Under the pieces are notes generated by a model. That model ran no database searches and was not told the origin of the DNA. It worked only from the letters and a program-made list of their open reading frames with translations. This document shows, piece after piece, positions 46,535-57,242 of a stretch of 64,000 bases of DNA. A program made the translations under genes and the position numbers. Source of the stretch: Echria macrotheca (Eukaryota > Ascomycota > Sordariomycetes > Sordariales > Schizotheciaceae); NCBI GenBank assembly GCA_030411725.1, contig MU839836.1:992001-1056000 (forward strand), in the 5' to 3' direction. Position 1 is the stretch's first letter. Each line of letters opens with the position of its first letter.

Positions 46535-48805
46535 TCAATTCCTAAGTAAAATGTCAATGCGCATTGTGTCACCAGGTTTTATCTCGACGCCAGTCTCGGG
46601 GGTAATGAAATGGCGGGTCTCCTTGTCGTACCTGAGGTACCTGTTATCCTTGGCAATTTGGTACCCCAGTGCGAGGATCCGAATCTTTCGTTCGTGTTCC
46701 ATCGCCGCCGTTTCTAGTCCTTTCTCCTCATCCTCAATCTTGTCGTTGGTGAACCAGCCGTCAGGAAAATACCGGTCCGCCCATGGGAGGCCGCGCATCG
46801 CGTAGTCTTCAGGCAGAGGCCGAGGGGCCGCTTCTTCGGAGTAGCGAGGAAAACCTTGAGTCTCGAATGCGTACCCATGTTCGGTACCTATAAGTGTGTT
46901 TAAGAGAATAGATGTCAAGTTCCAAGGAAATCGACGGGCCAGATATTTTATTTCTGGGAAAAACGCAACGTATCGCATGAAGACCAAAGTCGTGTGTACG
47001 TAGCTGAGGATATTCGGGTTCCAGAGCCGTTTAAAGATGACGTTGTGTGTGGCCATAGCAAGCCTTACGGCGTCCTCTTGGGATGTGGGCGTTGTATCCG
47101 AAGTATCTACCTCGGCTTTGGCGACAGCCGGTCTGGAAGACTCATTGATGCCCTTGGCCTGCCGGAAGGCCTTGAAGACCGGATTTGCCTCACACCCGTA
47201 ACCGATAAGCGTATAACAAACGGTAATTCCGATGTAGTAGCACTGCTCCCGGTCGCGGTATGTGGAGCGACGGATATAGGTATCCAGGGTCATAGTAAAA
47301 TTGTACAAAACGGACTCGAATCGCTCGATCATCTGTCCGGTAAATAGGATGCCATTGATCAGGACAAATAGATCTTGTATAGAAGTCGTCTGTTTTTTCG
47401 ACATAATGGGTTCGAATAACGTCTGAATGGTGTCTTTGGTAGGGGCGAAGGGAGTAGCAACGCAAAGCGACTTCCCGTAATAGAACAGCTGCTGGAGAAT
47501 ATTCGGGCGGGCGAGGATCCCCTGATGGTGGTAGAGCCTGCCGGTGGTTGGCGCCTTATCCAAAGCCTTGCTGTACCAGTTGCGTGACACTGCGGTCCAC
47601 ACTTCACGATCGCGGATATTGTCGTCCTCGATTGCCATCCGGTAGCGTCCGAGGTCGCCGAGGCACTCAATCCACGTGTCCTCGAAAGCCGGAACCGTCT
47701 CATACAGCAACGCCATCATTGCGTACGCCAGATAGATAAATGTAAGCATGTGCTCGAGACTGGCTGGCAAACGATGTCTCAGAAGCTCGAGAAAGCTGTG
47801 GATGCCGTGTCGCCACATCCTCGCTGGCATGGCATATTTCGATGCCAATCGCCTCAATGCCGGGCTTGCCGACGGATGCTGGGACGCGAGAAAGAAGTCG
47901 TGATGTTCGTGAAGCAACGTGCGATGCAACGCGATAAGAGCTTGCCATTGCTCGTTGTTCAGCTTGGTGTTAGCACCATTGCCTTGAGTATTTTGAGCGC
48001 TGTTAACCTCGATACACTTGTTCTCGACCATGACAAGCCCAGCGTATATGCCCTTGACCTCGGCCACCAATTGCTCTTGAGAGATGGGCCGAGTCTCAGG
48101 CTGCTTGAAGATCTTTATATCCTCATCATCGGTGCTGGATGGGCACGAGACAGAACCGGACGGACGAGGCAGTGGAGAAGGTCGGGGGCGGATGGCAGCG
48201 GATAGTGGTAGCCTGATGTTGGACGCCACACTTCTGGGGTCGTATGTCTGAGGCGAGGCATCCCGGTCCTCACTCGACAGGTCTCTATTGCCTCTCCCTG
48301 CGTGGAGCCCTCCACTGAGCCCGGTGTCCGGTTTCTGCCTAGTGACCTGTGTCTTAGAACGCTTCGGTAACTGACTGTCTATATCGGTGTTTTCCCGTTT
48401 GAGCGACGACGGAGCGGAGTCTGCATCTTGCTGCTTTTGGGGTTGCGAGGCTCGGTCTACGGTTAGGTTTCTCCGAGTTGGTGAATCAACTAGTCTTTTA
48501 CTAAGCGGGATTTGTCAGCGCCCGCCTTTCCTTCGCGTCGAAAATGCAAAAACATACCGTTCGGCTTCAGCTTTCGCTGCTTTGAAGAGTTGTAATGCGG
48601 TGCTCTCCAACTCGAGATGCGCTATCGAGATGTGTTTCCGAAATATCGTAGCTGCCGCAAATTCAACTGTCCCCGGCAACTCCACTCCGCATTGTGGACA
48701 GTTAAACGGCTGGGCACTTGACTTTGAGCTCTGTAGATATTTCGCCCAGGATTTCGAAAATTCTATAGGGTTTTCGGTGTCGTGTGTGGTATCGACGGTG
48801 GCCAT
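46535..48805 (-). CDS. EST1-type DNA/RNA-binding domain protein with C2H2-like N-terminus
   Basis: Exon 1 (48805-48558, ATG at 48805, donor GTATGT) joins exon 2 (48500-46535, acceptor TTAG) in frame, 737 residues. Residues C36, C39, H58 and H63 form an atypical C2H2 finger. A Ser/Arg/Pro-rich linker with basic clusters follows to about 225. Residues about 270-460 contain ASKYAMPARMWRHGIHSF, EHMLTFIYLAYAMMALL, YETVPAFEDTWIECLGDL and GRYRMAIEDDNIRDREVW, the signature of the EST1/SMG7-type DNA/RNA-binding domain found in many fungal proteins. The C-terminal 270 residues include predicted hydrophobic helices. EST1/SMG7 relatives act in telomere maintenance and nonsense-mediated decay, but this lineage-expanded fungal subfamily has no assigned role. 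The gene is intact. Confidence 0.8.
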
Positions 48806-50557
48806 TTTGTACTACAAGCTCGCCCGTAATACCTTCGGGTTCGAGCCTCAGACTGCTTTATCTTTCCCTAGACCTAGGGCTAGAGCCTTCTCGGGCGACA
48901 AAGATTTTTTTGCGTCTAGTATTTGTCGAGTATGATCAGTTAGCGTTCATGGCAACATCCAATCTACAAAGAAAATGCATACCGTGAACAGCGACCTTTC
49001 AGGTCTGTCGAGCTAATGAGCCCAGATCTTTAACTTGTTGAGTCGTGGATGCTCAATACTATAGGCGGCTGGAGCTATTAGTGATAAGTTACTGGGCCTA
49101 TTTGGTCATGGACAAATGGAGAAGAATGTGTTAGTCAAAATGGAGCCCAATGCACCTTATATATTCGCGTCTAGGAAAGATGTTCATGTTGTCGCTGGCG
49201 TTTTTGGATGCCTTGGGTGTATTTACTAAGGTGGCGAATTCGAGGCATGCGGACGCCTTGAGAAGCGGTTCGCCGAACTTCTGTTCGGTTCGCCTTGGAA
49301 ATTTTCGGGGAGGAGCTCCCACCCCATGAACGTGGCCATCTCCGGTTTCAACCTCCTGGCAGTTTCACTATAAGCCTTTCATAGCAGCCTCCGATTATCC
49401 TACAAATAATAGAATCCGTTAAGGCGGACAAGCTAGCCCTGGCACCCAGTTAGGCCCACGAGCTCCTCTCCTAATCGCCCGCCTTTACCTCCAACGAGCT
49501 AGTCTTTGATAGAGCGAAGAATGTTCACTTCTGTAGAAAAAATGATTGTTACAGTCTAAGGGTCTATCGGGAACATTCGACGGGTTTCTAGACAAAGCTA
49601 GGTGCGCGTAGGGTAGTCTGACAAGGTTGGCAGGTCACTCAACACCTGTCTCAGCCCCTGACTTCCACGTGGACCCCAGGGTGTGGAGAATGATTCGTCA
49701 GACCGAAAAAAAAGCACCCTTTTATAGCCAAAAGTGCCTCACTCCAGGCTTTCACTGTCTCTGGGCAGGAGTGAGGCACCATAAAATCATCATAGCGAGA
49801 GATCTTAACAATAGGCAGCTATTAGTAACATCACCATTTCCTTTACACTCTGTCAGCCTCATATCCCTGGCGATGGGCTGTTGGCTGGCAGAACGGGGAG
49901 GCACCCCAAACACCTCCATGAGAGTTTCTGGAGAGATGATCAATCAATCAAGCAGTCCTCATGCAGCAATTGGGATATAACATGGGGGAGACTCGGGGCT
50001 GAAGAGCAAGAGTTCGGCCGGGCTAATCAGCAACGACCCAGAGAACCGGATGCTCGGTTTCTTGGGCAGCATGTAGACGCCTTGGGTATGCGCCAGATTC
50101 ATTTGGAACGCCCCCGACCATCTTCTCCTTCCATCTTCATCTTCTATTATCTAACTATCCTCTGAGGGGGCACTTAGGCACCATCAACCGAGACCACCAC
50201 TCAGTATGGAAAATGGACGACTAGCAAGCTGGATAGTTTTCTGCCACTTTGAAGGAGTGATTCCCACGCATCTCGCTCTACGCCTTGGCGATGGCAAATA
50301 ACTCTAACAAGCCACAATCCCCAGGGGTTGACCCCTAGTCATTGGGGGTCCGTGGGTGAGCAAAGCAGCAAGCCCGGCAACGCGCCGCCTTCTCAAGGGC
50401 CAGCGAGACGTAGATTCACCCCTTTTGTACTTACATCAGCTACTGTACCACTCTCTTCATTTTCCCCGCTCAGCTCTACCCATATCTGTTCTATCGCTAC
50501 ATCGCATCTTACTCAGCTGAATAGGGAGTTCCGTCTCAGTACCTTGGACAGCACGCA
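48806..50557. other. Intergenic with a hairpin
   Basis: No gene is supported. At 49734-49745 and 49768-49779 is a perfect 12-base inverted repeat (GTGCCTCACTCC / GGAGTGAGGCAC) with a 22-base loop, possibly a relic of a small inverted-repeat element. Confidence 0.4.
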
Positions 50558-51163
50558 AAACTATCATGTCGCCGTTGAAACGACTTCGAAGGCAATCGTG
50601 GTCACTCAACCGCCACGCTAGATGGGTAGTACGGCGTTTTCTGCACACCCTATTACTCCTCCAAACGGACCATTTTCGGATTTGCACGAACTGGCGCTAG
50701 ACACGTCATACAGGGTGAGGGGGTGTCGGTCCAGCTAAGCGCCAGCAGGAATTCGAGGCATCAGGATCAACTCAAACAACACGTCACAAATCCTTCCCAC
50801 CCATAGATACAAGGGCTTGTGGTGACCGCAGTGGCTTAGCAATATCATCTCATTTACTCCGTCGTGATGACGCGGCAAAGCTATACAAGACAACCGCAAC
50901 TCAAGTACCCGGTGACGCGTTCGCAGCATGGCCCCCCACACCGCTTCCCCTAGGTAACCTTGACTCAACCGAATTTCCTACAAAGCCTATGCCAAATCCG
51001 CCGCCTCAGCGCACATCCTGTCATAAAGGCGAACCACCGAGAATTCCACGGCACCCGGACCGATCACACGCCAACATCCCAAACGCTTCGTTTTCCTACG
51101 CCCGCAACCAGCATAGGGGCGGCACTCGCGTTCGAACTCTTGCAAGCTTAGTCTTCACCACAT
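50558..51163. other. Upstream region of the C2H2 gene
   Basis: A 44-codon Arg/Leu-rich ORF starts at about 50566 (MSPLKRLRRQSWSLNRHAR) and could be an upstream ORF; nothing else is supported. Confidence 0.3.
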
Positions 51164-52765
51164 ATGGAGGATAGCCGGTCCCGTTTAGTCGAGCCGACTT
51201 CTCTTCGAGAGAGTCATGGCGACCGCAACAGTTCGAGCGTGGAGAGAAATTGCATCGCCCAGAGTAACGACAGAGCTACGAGCTGGAGCAACGGATTCTT
51301 ATCAGAGCCTCCTCAACTGCCCCATCCAGCAGGTATTCACTCTATCGGCTACGGAGCGGTATCAAGGCCGGCCGTCTCAACGAGCGCCGGCTCTTCGGTA
51401 ACAATCACTACGTTATTGCCAGTGTCATCACTGTTAAATGACACAGGTACTGTGGCCTATACAGCACCTACACCTTCCTCCGCAGCAGTCTTCAGTGTAG
51501 AAGAACCACGACCCATCGCCGAAACTGAGCTAGCCTACCAGCCGTCATTGCCCTGCTCGGCCGAGACTCGCGAATATCGATACAAATACGACAATGAAGG
51601 GGCGCTCAATCAACTTCCCGCGAGCTGGCGGAGCCTGGCCACAAAAACAGGACTAGTCCAATCGTTTGAACATCCTAGTCCGGGAACTATGTTGCCGCCG
51701 TGTGAGGGGCAACCGGAAGTCTTCCAAAAGTCCCAACTGGAAAGGGGCACGTGTGCAGCAACCATTGTGGAGCTAGCTCCCAGGGCGTCGGACCCTTCCT
51801 CACAAATACAACCGAAACATCCCGAACTCGCCTTATTCACCGCCAGCATGCCACCTGTCATGGGACATCGGAATGACGGATGGACTCAGTCGAGACATAT
51901 TGGTCCTTCCATGTCGAATTCCACGACGCTACTCCCAGTGATGGTAGAAGAGCACCAAGGGGCAACTGGTTCTGGTAGGCTCACAAAACACGCTCGGGGA
52001 CGGAAGCGAAAAGCTTCAGAGGCTCTGGCACAAAATTCAACGGAAATGAAATGCCCGTTTTGCGAAGAGCTCGAGATCATTATATCCACTACACGGAAGG
52101 CTGACCTCAAGCGGCATTTTCGAAGACTCCACACAGACTGCGTCTCTTTGAACTGCCCTGAATTGTGCGGCATGGACTTTGCCTTAACAGCGGACTTGGA
52201 TACACATCTAAAAGAAGAACATCCTCAATCTCAGCACTCTCTGAGTCCCACCGATATGGAGAAATATCGTCCAGTCGTGTTTGGTTGTGGGTTCTCTAGT
52301 TGCCGTCGGGTTTTTGAAGCATCAAATGAAGATGACCAAAAGACATCGGAAGAGTATTTCGAACACGTGGCTCGCCATTTCGACGAAAGCCCGGCACATG
52401 ACGCCTGGTCCTACTCAGTTCGTATCCGAAACTTATTGCGACAGCCTGTTATAGATGCGTTATGGTGGGAGCAGAAGACGAATGCTCGACATGTTCGATC
52501 TCGACATCTAGAGTGGAAGCCGCGCACCTCGAGCCGCATGAGGAAGATTCTCGAGACTCGCAATTTCCCCGATGATCTACGGCTATTTATCCGCGAGGCT
52601 ATGGACCTCGGGCTGAAGAGTCCACAACACCACCGTCCAATTTGTCCCTTACCCGATCCTACTTCAGCGGCATGCCCTCAAACCTCGCCAGTACTTTCTA
52701 ACTCTGAACGCAGATCGGACATTGAAAGCCAATGGGGTCGGTCGATTACTCAATTACCGCAATAG
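51164..52765 (+). CDS. C2H2 zinc-finger transcription regulator
   Basis: A single 533-codon exon. The first 275 residues are Ser/Thr/Pro-rich and disordered, typical of an activation region. A basic cluster (GRKRKA) precedes two C2H2 fingers at about residues 297-325 (CPFC...H...H) and 332-357 (CPELC...H...H), and a third Cys/His cluster (FGCGFSSC...HVARHF) follows at about 383-415. The C-terminal part contains RIRNLLRQPVIDALWWEQ. The arrangement matches fungal-specific C2H2 regulators with closely spaced terminal fingers. No target is apparent and no disruption is seen. Confidence 0.75.
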   Translation: MEDSRSRLVEPTSLRESHGDRNSSSVERNCIAQSNDRATSWSNGFLSEPPQLPHPAGIHSIGYGAVSRPAVSTSAGSSVTITTLLPVSSLLNDTGTVAYTAPTPSSAAVFSVEEPRPIAETELAYQPSLPCSAETREYRYKYDNEGALNQLPASWRSLATKTGLVQSFEHPSPGTMLPPCEGQPEVFQKSQLERGTCAATIVELAPRASDPSSQIQPKHPELALFTASMPPVMGHRNDGWTQSRHIGPSMSNSTTLLPVMVEEHQGATGSGRLTKHARGRKRKASEALAQNSTEMKCPFCEELEIIISTTRKADLKRHFRRLHTDCVSLNCPELCGMDFALTADLDTHLKEEHPQSQHSLSPTDMEKYRPVVFGCGFSSCRRVFEASNEDDQKTSEEYFEHVARHFDESPAHDAWSYSVRIRNLLRQPVIDALWWEQKTNARHVRSRHLEWKPRTSSRMRKILETRNFPDDLRLFIREAMDLGLKSPQHHRPICPLPDPTSAACPQTSPVLSNSERRSDIESQWGRSITQLPQ

Positions 52766-53321
52766 CCCGGCGTTGAAGGCGCCGCTGTTGCTAGTCATAC
52801 GCACCCCGTCGGCTACAAGGGGCCACGGCTCGGTTACAGCAATAATCTGCGCACCTTGTTGGGAGGCACTGCAGGACTGTGCGATGTGTACTAGACCATG
52901 GTGCGCACTGAAGAGGACGGGATCTCAGGGAGGTGCTGCGGCTACAGGAGCCTTGGCTAGGGTAGCTACTTGGATGGTCGAAGCCGAAGGCGGCCATCGA
53001 GGTGCGCTTCATCGATGTATGGTCGGATTCGGAGGAAAGGGTCCACGCCGGGCGGGTTCCCTCGATGGATGTCTGGCAGCTGCCTTCTAGGCTGGGGCCT
53101 CCAAGCTGAGGCTCGAGGCCGAGCTGTCATCCAGCTGGGTTTAAGTTGAAATGATGGCCTACACCTGGACCAAGCAAACTGACCGGCCACGGTTTATAGA
53201 ACCACTGAACCCCAAGGCCAGTTTTGTCTGTCTCTCGTTCTGAAGCTCCCAAGACCCAAAGAAACGCAACAACCCACCGCGATGCCTCTCCGCCTCCAAA
53301 AAGACGACGTCTCCTGCATAC
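52766..53321. other. Intergenic
   Basis: GC-normal sequence with no supported gene; the sequence from 52860 to 53100 has short internal similarities but no clear family. Confidence 0.3.
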
Positions 53322-53708
53322 ATGCCCACCACCAAGGATGATGCAGCGGCCAAGTCTCCAAAATTCAAAATTCATGACAAATCGCGACTTAGAGTATCAC
53401 GGCCTTTGGTGCCGCCTCGGGCTCAAAGATACCCCAGACCGACCTCACCCGATAGGACCCCCTTTACTGGTCGGAGACTTGAGTACCTCCGCAACCCCTT
53501 TGCCGATTTAATGACGACCAAAGCGAAGAAAATGGTTGAGCCAATAAGGGCCGCTCAGAGCCACAGCTCTATCGGTAAATCCGGTGATAATGCCACTCCA
53601 GCCTCCATCAATAGGGAGAGGTGCATTTCCGGAGCCGGTCCGGGACGCGTTATCCACACCATTAAGCCTCACAATGCTCAATACCCTTCCATGAACGCCG
53701 AAGGCTGA
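53322..53708 (+). CDS. Small basic hypothetical protein, tentative
   Basis: A 128-codon frame with ATG at 53322 is very basic (KFKIHDKSRLRVSRPLV, YPRPTSPDRTPFTGRR) and lacks known motifs. Another frame is open over the same region (53224-53511), so this rests on composition alone. Confidence 0.3.
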   Translation: MPTTKDDAAAKSPKFKIHDKSRLRVSRPLVPPRAQRYPRPTSPDRTPFTGRRLEYLRNPFADLMTTKAKKMVEPIRAAQSHSSIGKSGDNATPASINRERCISGAGPGRVIHTIKPHNAQYPSMNAEG

Positions 53709-54277
53709 GGTAGCCAAATATGTATCCTAGGCATATGGAGAAGACGGTTTCATAACGGGACAACTCCAGCACGGGCATTCCACTACCCTCGACACGGACT
53801 CAACTGGAGCACTTGGGCTTCATCCTCTTGCCACACAGTTTGGCACCGCAAACGCACCCCCTACGCTCTTCGCTAAGTGGAAGCGGCTGTCTGCATAAAG
53901 CGTTTGATACATCACCCGTCATACCGCCGTTTCTGTTGGGTCGTCAACAAACTGTCGAGATCTTGATTGTAGCCTTCATTGGCTCCCTCTTGATATAAAA
54001 GCCTCCTGGTTTGCGAGAATGCCTTGCCATCTGCTTGGGTGACGTCGATGCTTTTGCTAAGCGTTGGGCAGATTCTGGGGTGTGGCTCTGCCAATGGCGC
54101 CATCCATGGAACAGCCATGTTTTCTTCGGGCTTCATTCATACACCAACTAACTTGCGCATAATGTAAACTGCATCAGATACTTTGCCTCCTTATGCAGGT
54201 TGGTCAGGGACCTCCCCGGAGGTCGCCGATGAACGGGATGATTGCACCATTCGGTCTCTCAGAGCCAGAGCGAGGCC
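53709..54277. other. Intergenic
   Basis: No gene is supported; it is the distal upstream region of the next gene. Confidence 0.35.
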
Positions 54278-54284
54278 TATAAAG
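54278..54284 (+). promoter_or_regulatory. TATA box
   Basis: TATAAAG lies 145 bases before the ATG at 54423 in a pyrimidine-rich leader, which favours that ATG over the longer open frame beginning at 54183. Confidence 0.45.
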
Positions 54285-54422
54285 ACCGGCCCTCGACCTC
54301 CCCCCTCATGTTCTTGTTTTCCCCTCACCTCCAACACTCCGTCCATAACAGAAAGGATTCGAGCTGTCATCTTCCGCTCTTCTGCTTTCAGTTATCGTTC
54401 AAGATACATCGCCGTCGCTATC

Positions 54423-55751
54423 ATGCACGCAACCAGCGAGTTTTCGGTCCTTACAACTGACGATGGACTCCGCGAGACTCTCGTGTCCGCCGAAGAACAG
54501 AATCTGTACGCCCGACTTGCAGCAACAGACTTGGGACTTCCCCCCGTTACCATCCCGCACTCGGGTGGAGAGGTATTCGAAGATAGCGCGTCATCTGAAC
54601 CCAACGAAGGCCCAGAGGACCACTGGCTTGACGCATACTTGTTTGGTATTCCCCCGGCCAGCGAGAGTCCTGATGGGGAGTTTTCGGATAGCTCGAACAA
54701 TGACGACCTTGAACTAAATAAGGGCATATTCGCAGTCCCAGTGTTCCCGACGCTATTATCCGACAAAGAAATCGATGCTTTGTTCGAGGAATTCGGCGCA
54801 GCCGGAGCTAATCCGCTTCATATATACGCCAGCAGCCACTCCAATGATGAGGTCTCGGACAGCTCGATTCATAACATTCCTCCGGCGTCATCTACCAGCG
54901 ATGAAGGAAGCAATGTGATCAACGAGAGTTTCAGCGCAAATGCAGTCACTTCGCTTCATATAAATACCAGCGGCCACTCCGATAGTGGGATCTCGGACAG
55001 CTCGACTCATAGCAGTCAGGAACTTGACGGCGAAATATTTTCACACCCTACCCCTCCGGCGTCCCCTCCATCGTCATCAACCAGCGATGAAGGAAACAAC
55101 ATGCTCAACGGGAGCTTTGACGCAAACGCGATCAAGCCCTCTCATGTGGACGGCATTCCTGCCGCGAATACCGAAAGTATTGACAGCCAACATTTCAAGA
55201 AACAGCCACCGGAACTACTGCGTCGTCGGCCAACATCCACAATTGGAACCCCGAGGAAGATGACACGTACTCGAGCGAGAAGGCTGAGGTATTCGATGAG
55301 AACACCTTCACGCTCCCGGACGACTCAATGGAAAAATGTTTGGATCCGCGTCGAGAATGCGAGTATCGAGTGTGGAAGTGGTGAAGTTACCGAATATCGG
55401 GCCACGCAGTACGGCTGGCGCAAGTCATCAAGTGCAGGAGTCATCGACCAATCAAGGGGATGGGTGTTAGGATATACCGGTACTAGGGGAGTACAGGTTT
55501 ACCCCGGGCTTAATAACGATAAGCTTCCGGGGGTTGAGCTTCCGGGGGTTAAGCATGGGTCAATTACATATCTCGACGTTAGGGTGAAGGCCCAAGTTCC
55601 GATTCGAATTATGCCGGACGAAAAGAGAGGTACATTCAGCGGTTATGACGAGGCGGGTCAGAAGTACCTTCGAGTTGGTTACAAGCAAGTGAGGGCGCTT
55701 ATTGAACGGCCAGAGCAGAGTATAATGTTGAAACCGGAAAAGGAGGAATGA
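54423..55751 (+). CDS. Ser/Asp-rich protein with internal repeats
   Basis: Single exon, 442 residues from ATG 54423. The frame is open back to 54183, but the TATA box and leader argue against that start. Residues about 120-240 contain imperfect repeats of about 50 residues, each with a SDSSIH/SDSSTH element, a PPAS stretch and STSDEG(N/S)N followed by F(S/D)ANA. A basic stretch (RKMTRTRARRLRYSMRT) at about 285-300 separates them from a C-terminal globular domain (VWIRVENASIECGSGEV). DNA at 55522-55551 has a 15-base direct duplication encoding LPGVELPGV. Possible regulator or adaptor; no family recognised. Confidence 0.6.
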   Translation: MHATSEFSVLTTDDGLRETLVSAEEQNLYARLAATDLGLPPVTIPHSGGEVFEDSASSEPNEGPEDHWLDAYLFGIPPASESPDGEFSDSSNNDDLELNKGIFAVPVFPTLLSDKEIDALFEEFGAAGANPLHIYASSHSNDEVSDSSIHNIPPASSTSDEGSNVINESFSANAVTSLHINTSGHSDSGISDSSTHSSQELDGEIFSHPTPPASPPSSSTSDEGNNMLNGSFDANAIKPSHVDGIPAANTESIDSQHFKKQPPELLRRRPTSTIGTPRKMTRTRARRLRYSMRTPSRSRTTQWKNVWIRVENASIECGSGEVTEYRATQYGWRKSSSAGVIDQSRGWVLGYTGTRGVQVYPGLNNDKLPGVELPGVKHGSITYLDVRVKAQVPIRIMPDEKRGTFSGYDEAGQKYLRVGYKQVRALIERPEQSIMLKPEKEE

Positions 55752-56337
55752 ATGTGAGATTTGAATTTTGTTGGATATTTATATGTTTTCAGTTAATGAA
55801 GAAAGACACCTAAGGATCTTCTCATAGGGTCACGAGACAAAACAATGGCATGATAAATTATAATTATTTCAAGAGCATTCTATTGCTTATTTGGATTTGT
55901 AAATTCCTAGAGACTTTGGTAAGATGTCTAGTACGCGAGGACCCACGACCCAAGCTCTGCTCTGATCTGGTAACCGTATCAAATACTCTAGCCTTCTGTG
56001 AAGAATTCTACCTTTATACCGTATTGTCAAAATCCTGGCTTTGAGAATGCGACCATCCTTAACAGCGCTCAGTATGGCTAACTTGCGGTCCGATGGGCCA
56101 TTGAAACCATGGCTGCTCAACTGTTTGGTATGCATCCTCTTAGTTAGCTGGGAAATTTATAAAGCTTTTTCAATGATGACATACAGGAAGAAACTCACAC
56201 ACAGGATATGATATTTATGTGATTTGATTAATTGGATATCGGGCAAGGCCCAAATTTGGGACTGCGGTTGGGAAATGCTAAACCACGCGCCCTAATGGGC
56301 CCGAATCTGGGCCGCGCGGTCCCAAATTTTGGCTTCT
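55752..56337. other. Intergenic
   Basis: No gene. Several CCCAAATTTGGG-type palindromes lie at 56250-56325, just before the minisatellite. Confidence 0.4.
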
Positions 56338-56620
56338 GAATATACCAGTACATGCCATGGGATGGCCACAGAGTATCCCAGCTCAATATCTGTGATGGTA
56401 CATAATATCCCAGCCCGGAATTTGGGATAGTACATGATATCCCAGCTCGGAATTCGGGATGGTACATGTTATCCCAGCTCAAAATTTGGGATGTTACTTA
56501 ATATACCAGCACCTATAGGATATCCCACAGTATACCAGTACATAGCGTGATGTCCCAGAATATACCAGTACATAATGGGATGTCTCAGAATATACCAGTA
56601 CATGCCCCAGGATAGTACAC
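56338..56620 (+). repeat. Composite minisatellite
   Basis: Two interleaved repeat types are visible: GATxGTACATxxTATCCCAGC units of about 35 bases (56395-56490, with an earlier partial copy) and AATATACCAGTACATxxxGGGATGTCCCAG units of about 31 bases (56500-56610, with a partial copy at 56338). Copies are diverged by point changes. Confidence 0.75.
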
Positions 56621-57242
56621 AGACGGCACTGAATTCGATCTACTCGGTGGCTTCATTGGTTGCAACCGCGGCCCCTCTTTTAACTTGCATTTCCCTTGAA
56701 CTGCACCCTTCTAATATGCTGGTTTGATGGCCCGCGCATCATCGATGCTTCCTTGGACGGGCGAATGTGCCTATCACCACTACAACAAGTATGTTCAAAG
56801 CTTCGGATCGAGCGACTACCATTGGGAGCCCGCAGGCTTTTACTTCCTCATTTCTCCTTGAAATGAAAATTAGCTTGGCATTTGAGATATAGCTGCCACA
56901 TAGTTTTACTGTGTGCCCGGTTTCTGTACTCGGTCAGTCATCAGAACACTCACTGGATTTTTGAAGCTCAATGTTCAAGGCCCAGAATTGGGTCCCAGTG
57001 GTCCAGTATTAGGGCCAGCAATTTAGAACTCGGCCTAGTCGCGGATCTGTGCTGAGCAGGGAGAGTTGACAAGCGCTAAGACACAGCTCGCATCCTAAAA
57101 GTATTTTCCAGGCGCTACGCTTCTTGTTGAGCTCGGAAAGGCGGGTGTCTGCAACCTTGCGGCTGCCAGGCCAGCCTGCGTGTCCGGAGCGACGGGTGCG
57201 GGTCCTTTTTCGTGAAATTTACTGGTTTCCGACACGACCTAT
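56621..57242. other. Intergenic
   Basis: No gene is supported; another CCCAGAATTGGGTC palindrome lies near 56984. Confidence 0.35.

Noticed and set aside
47190..48205. ORFs overlapping the EST1-type gene
   Set aside because: Shadows of the 737-residue gene.
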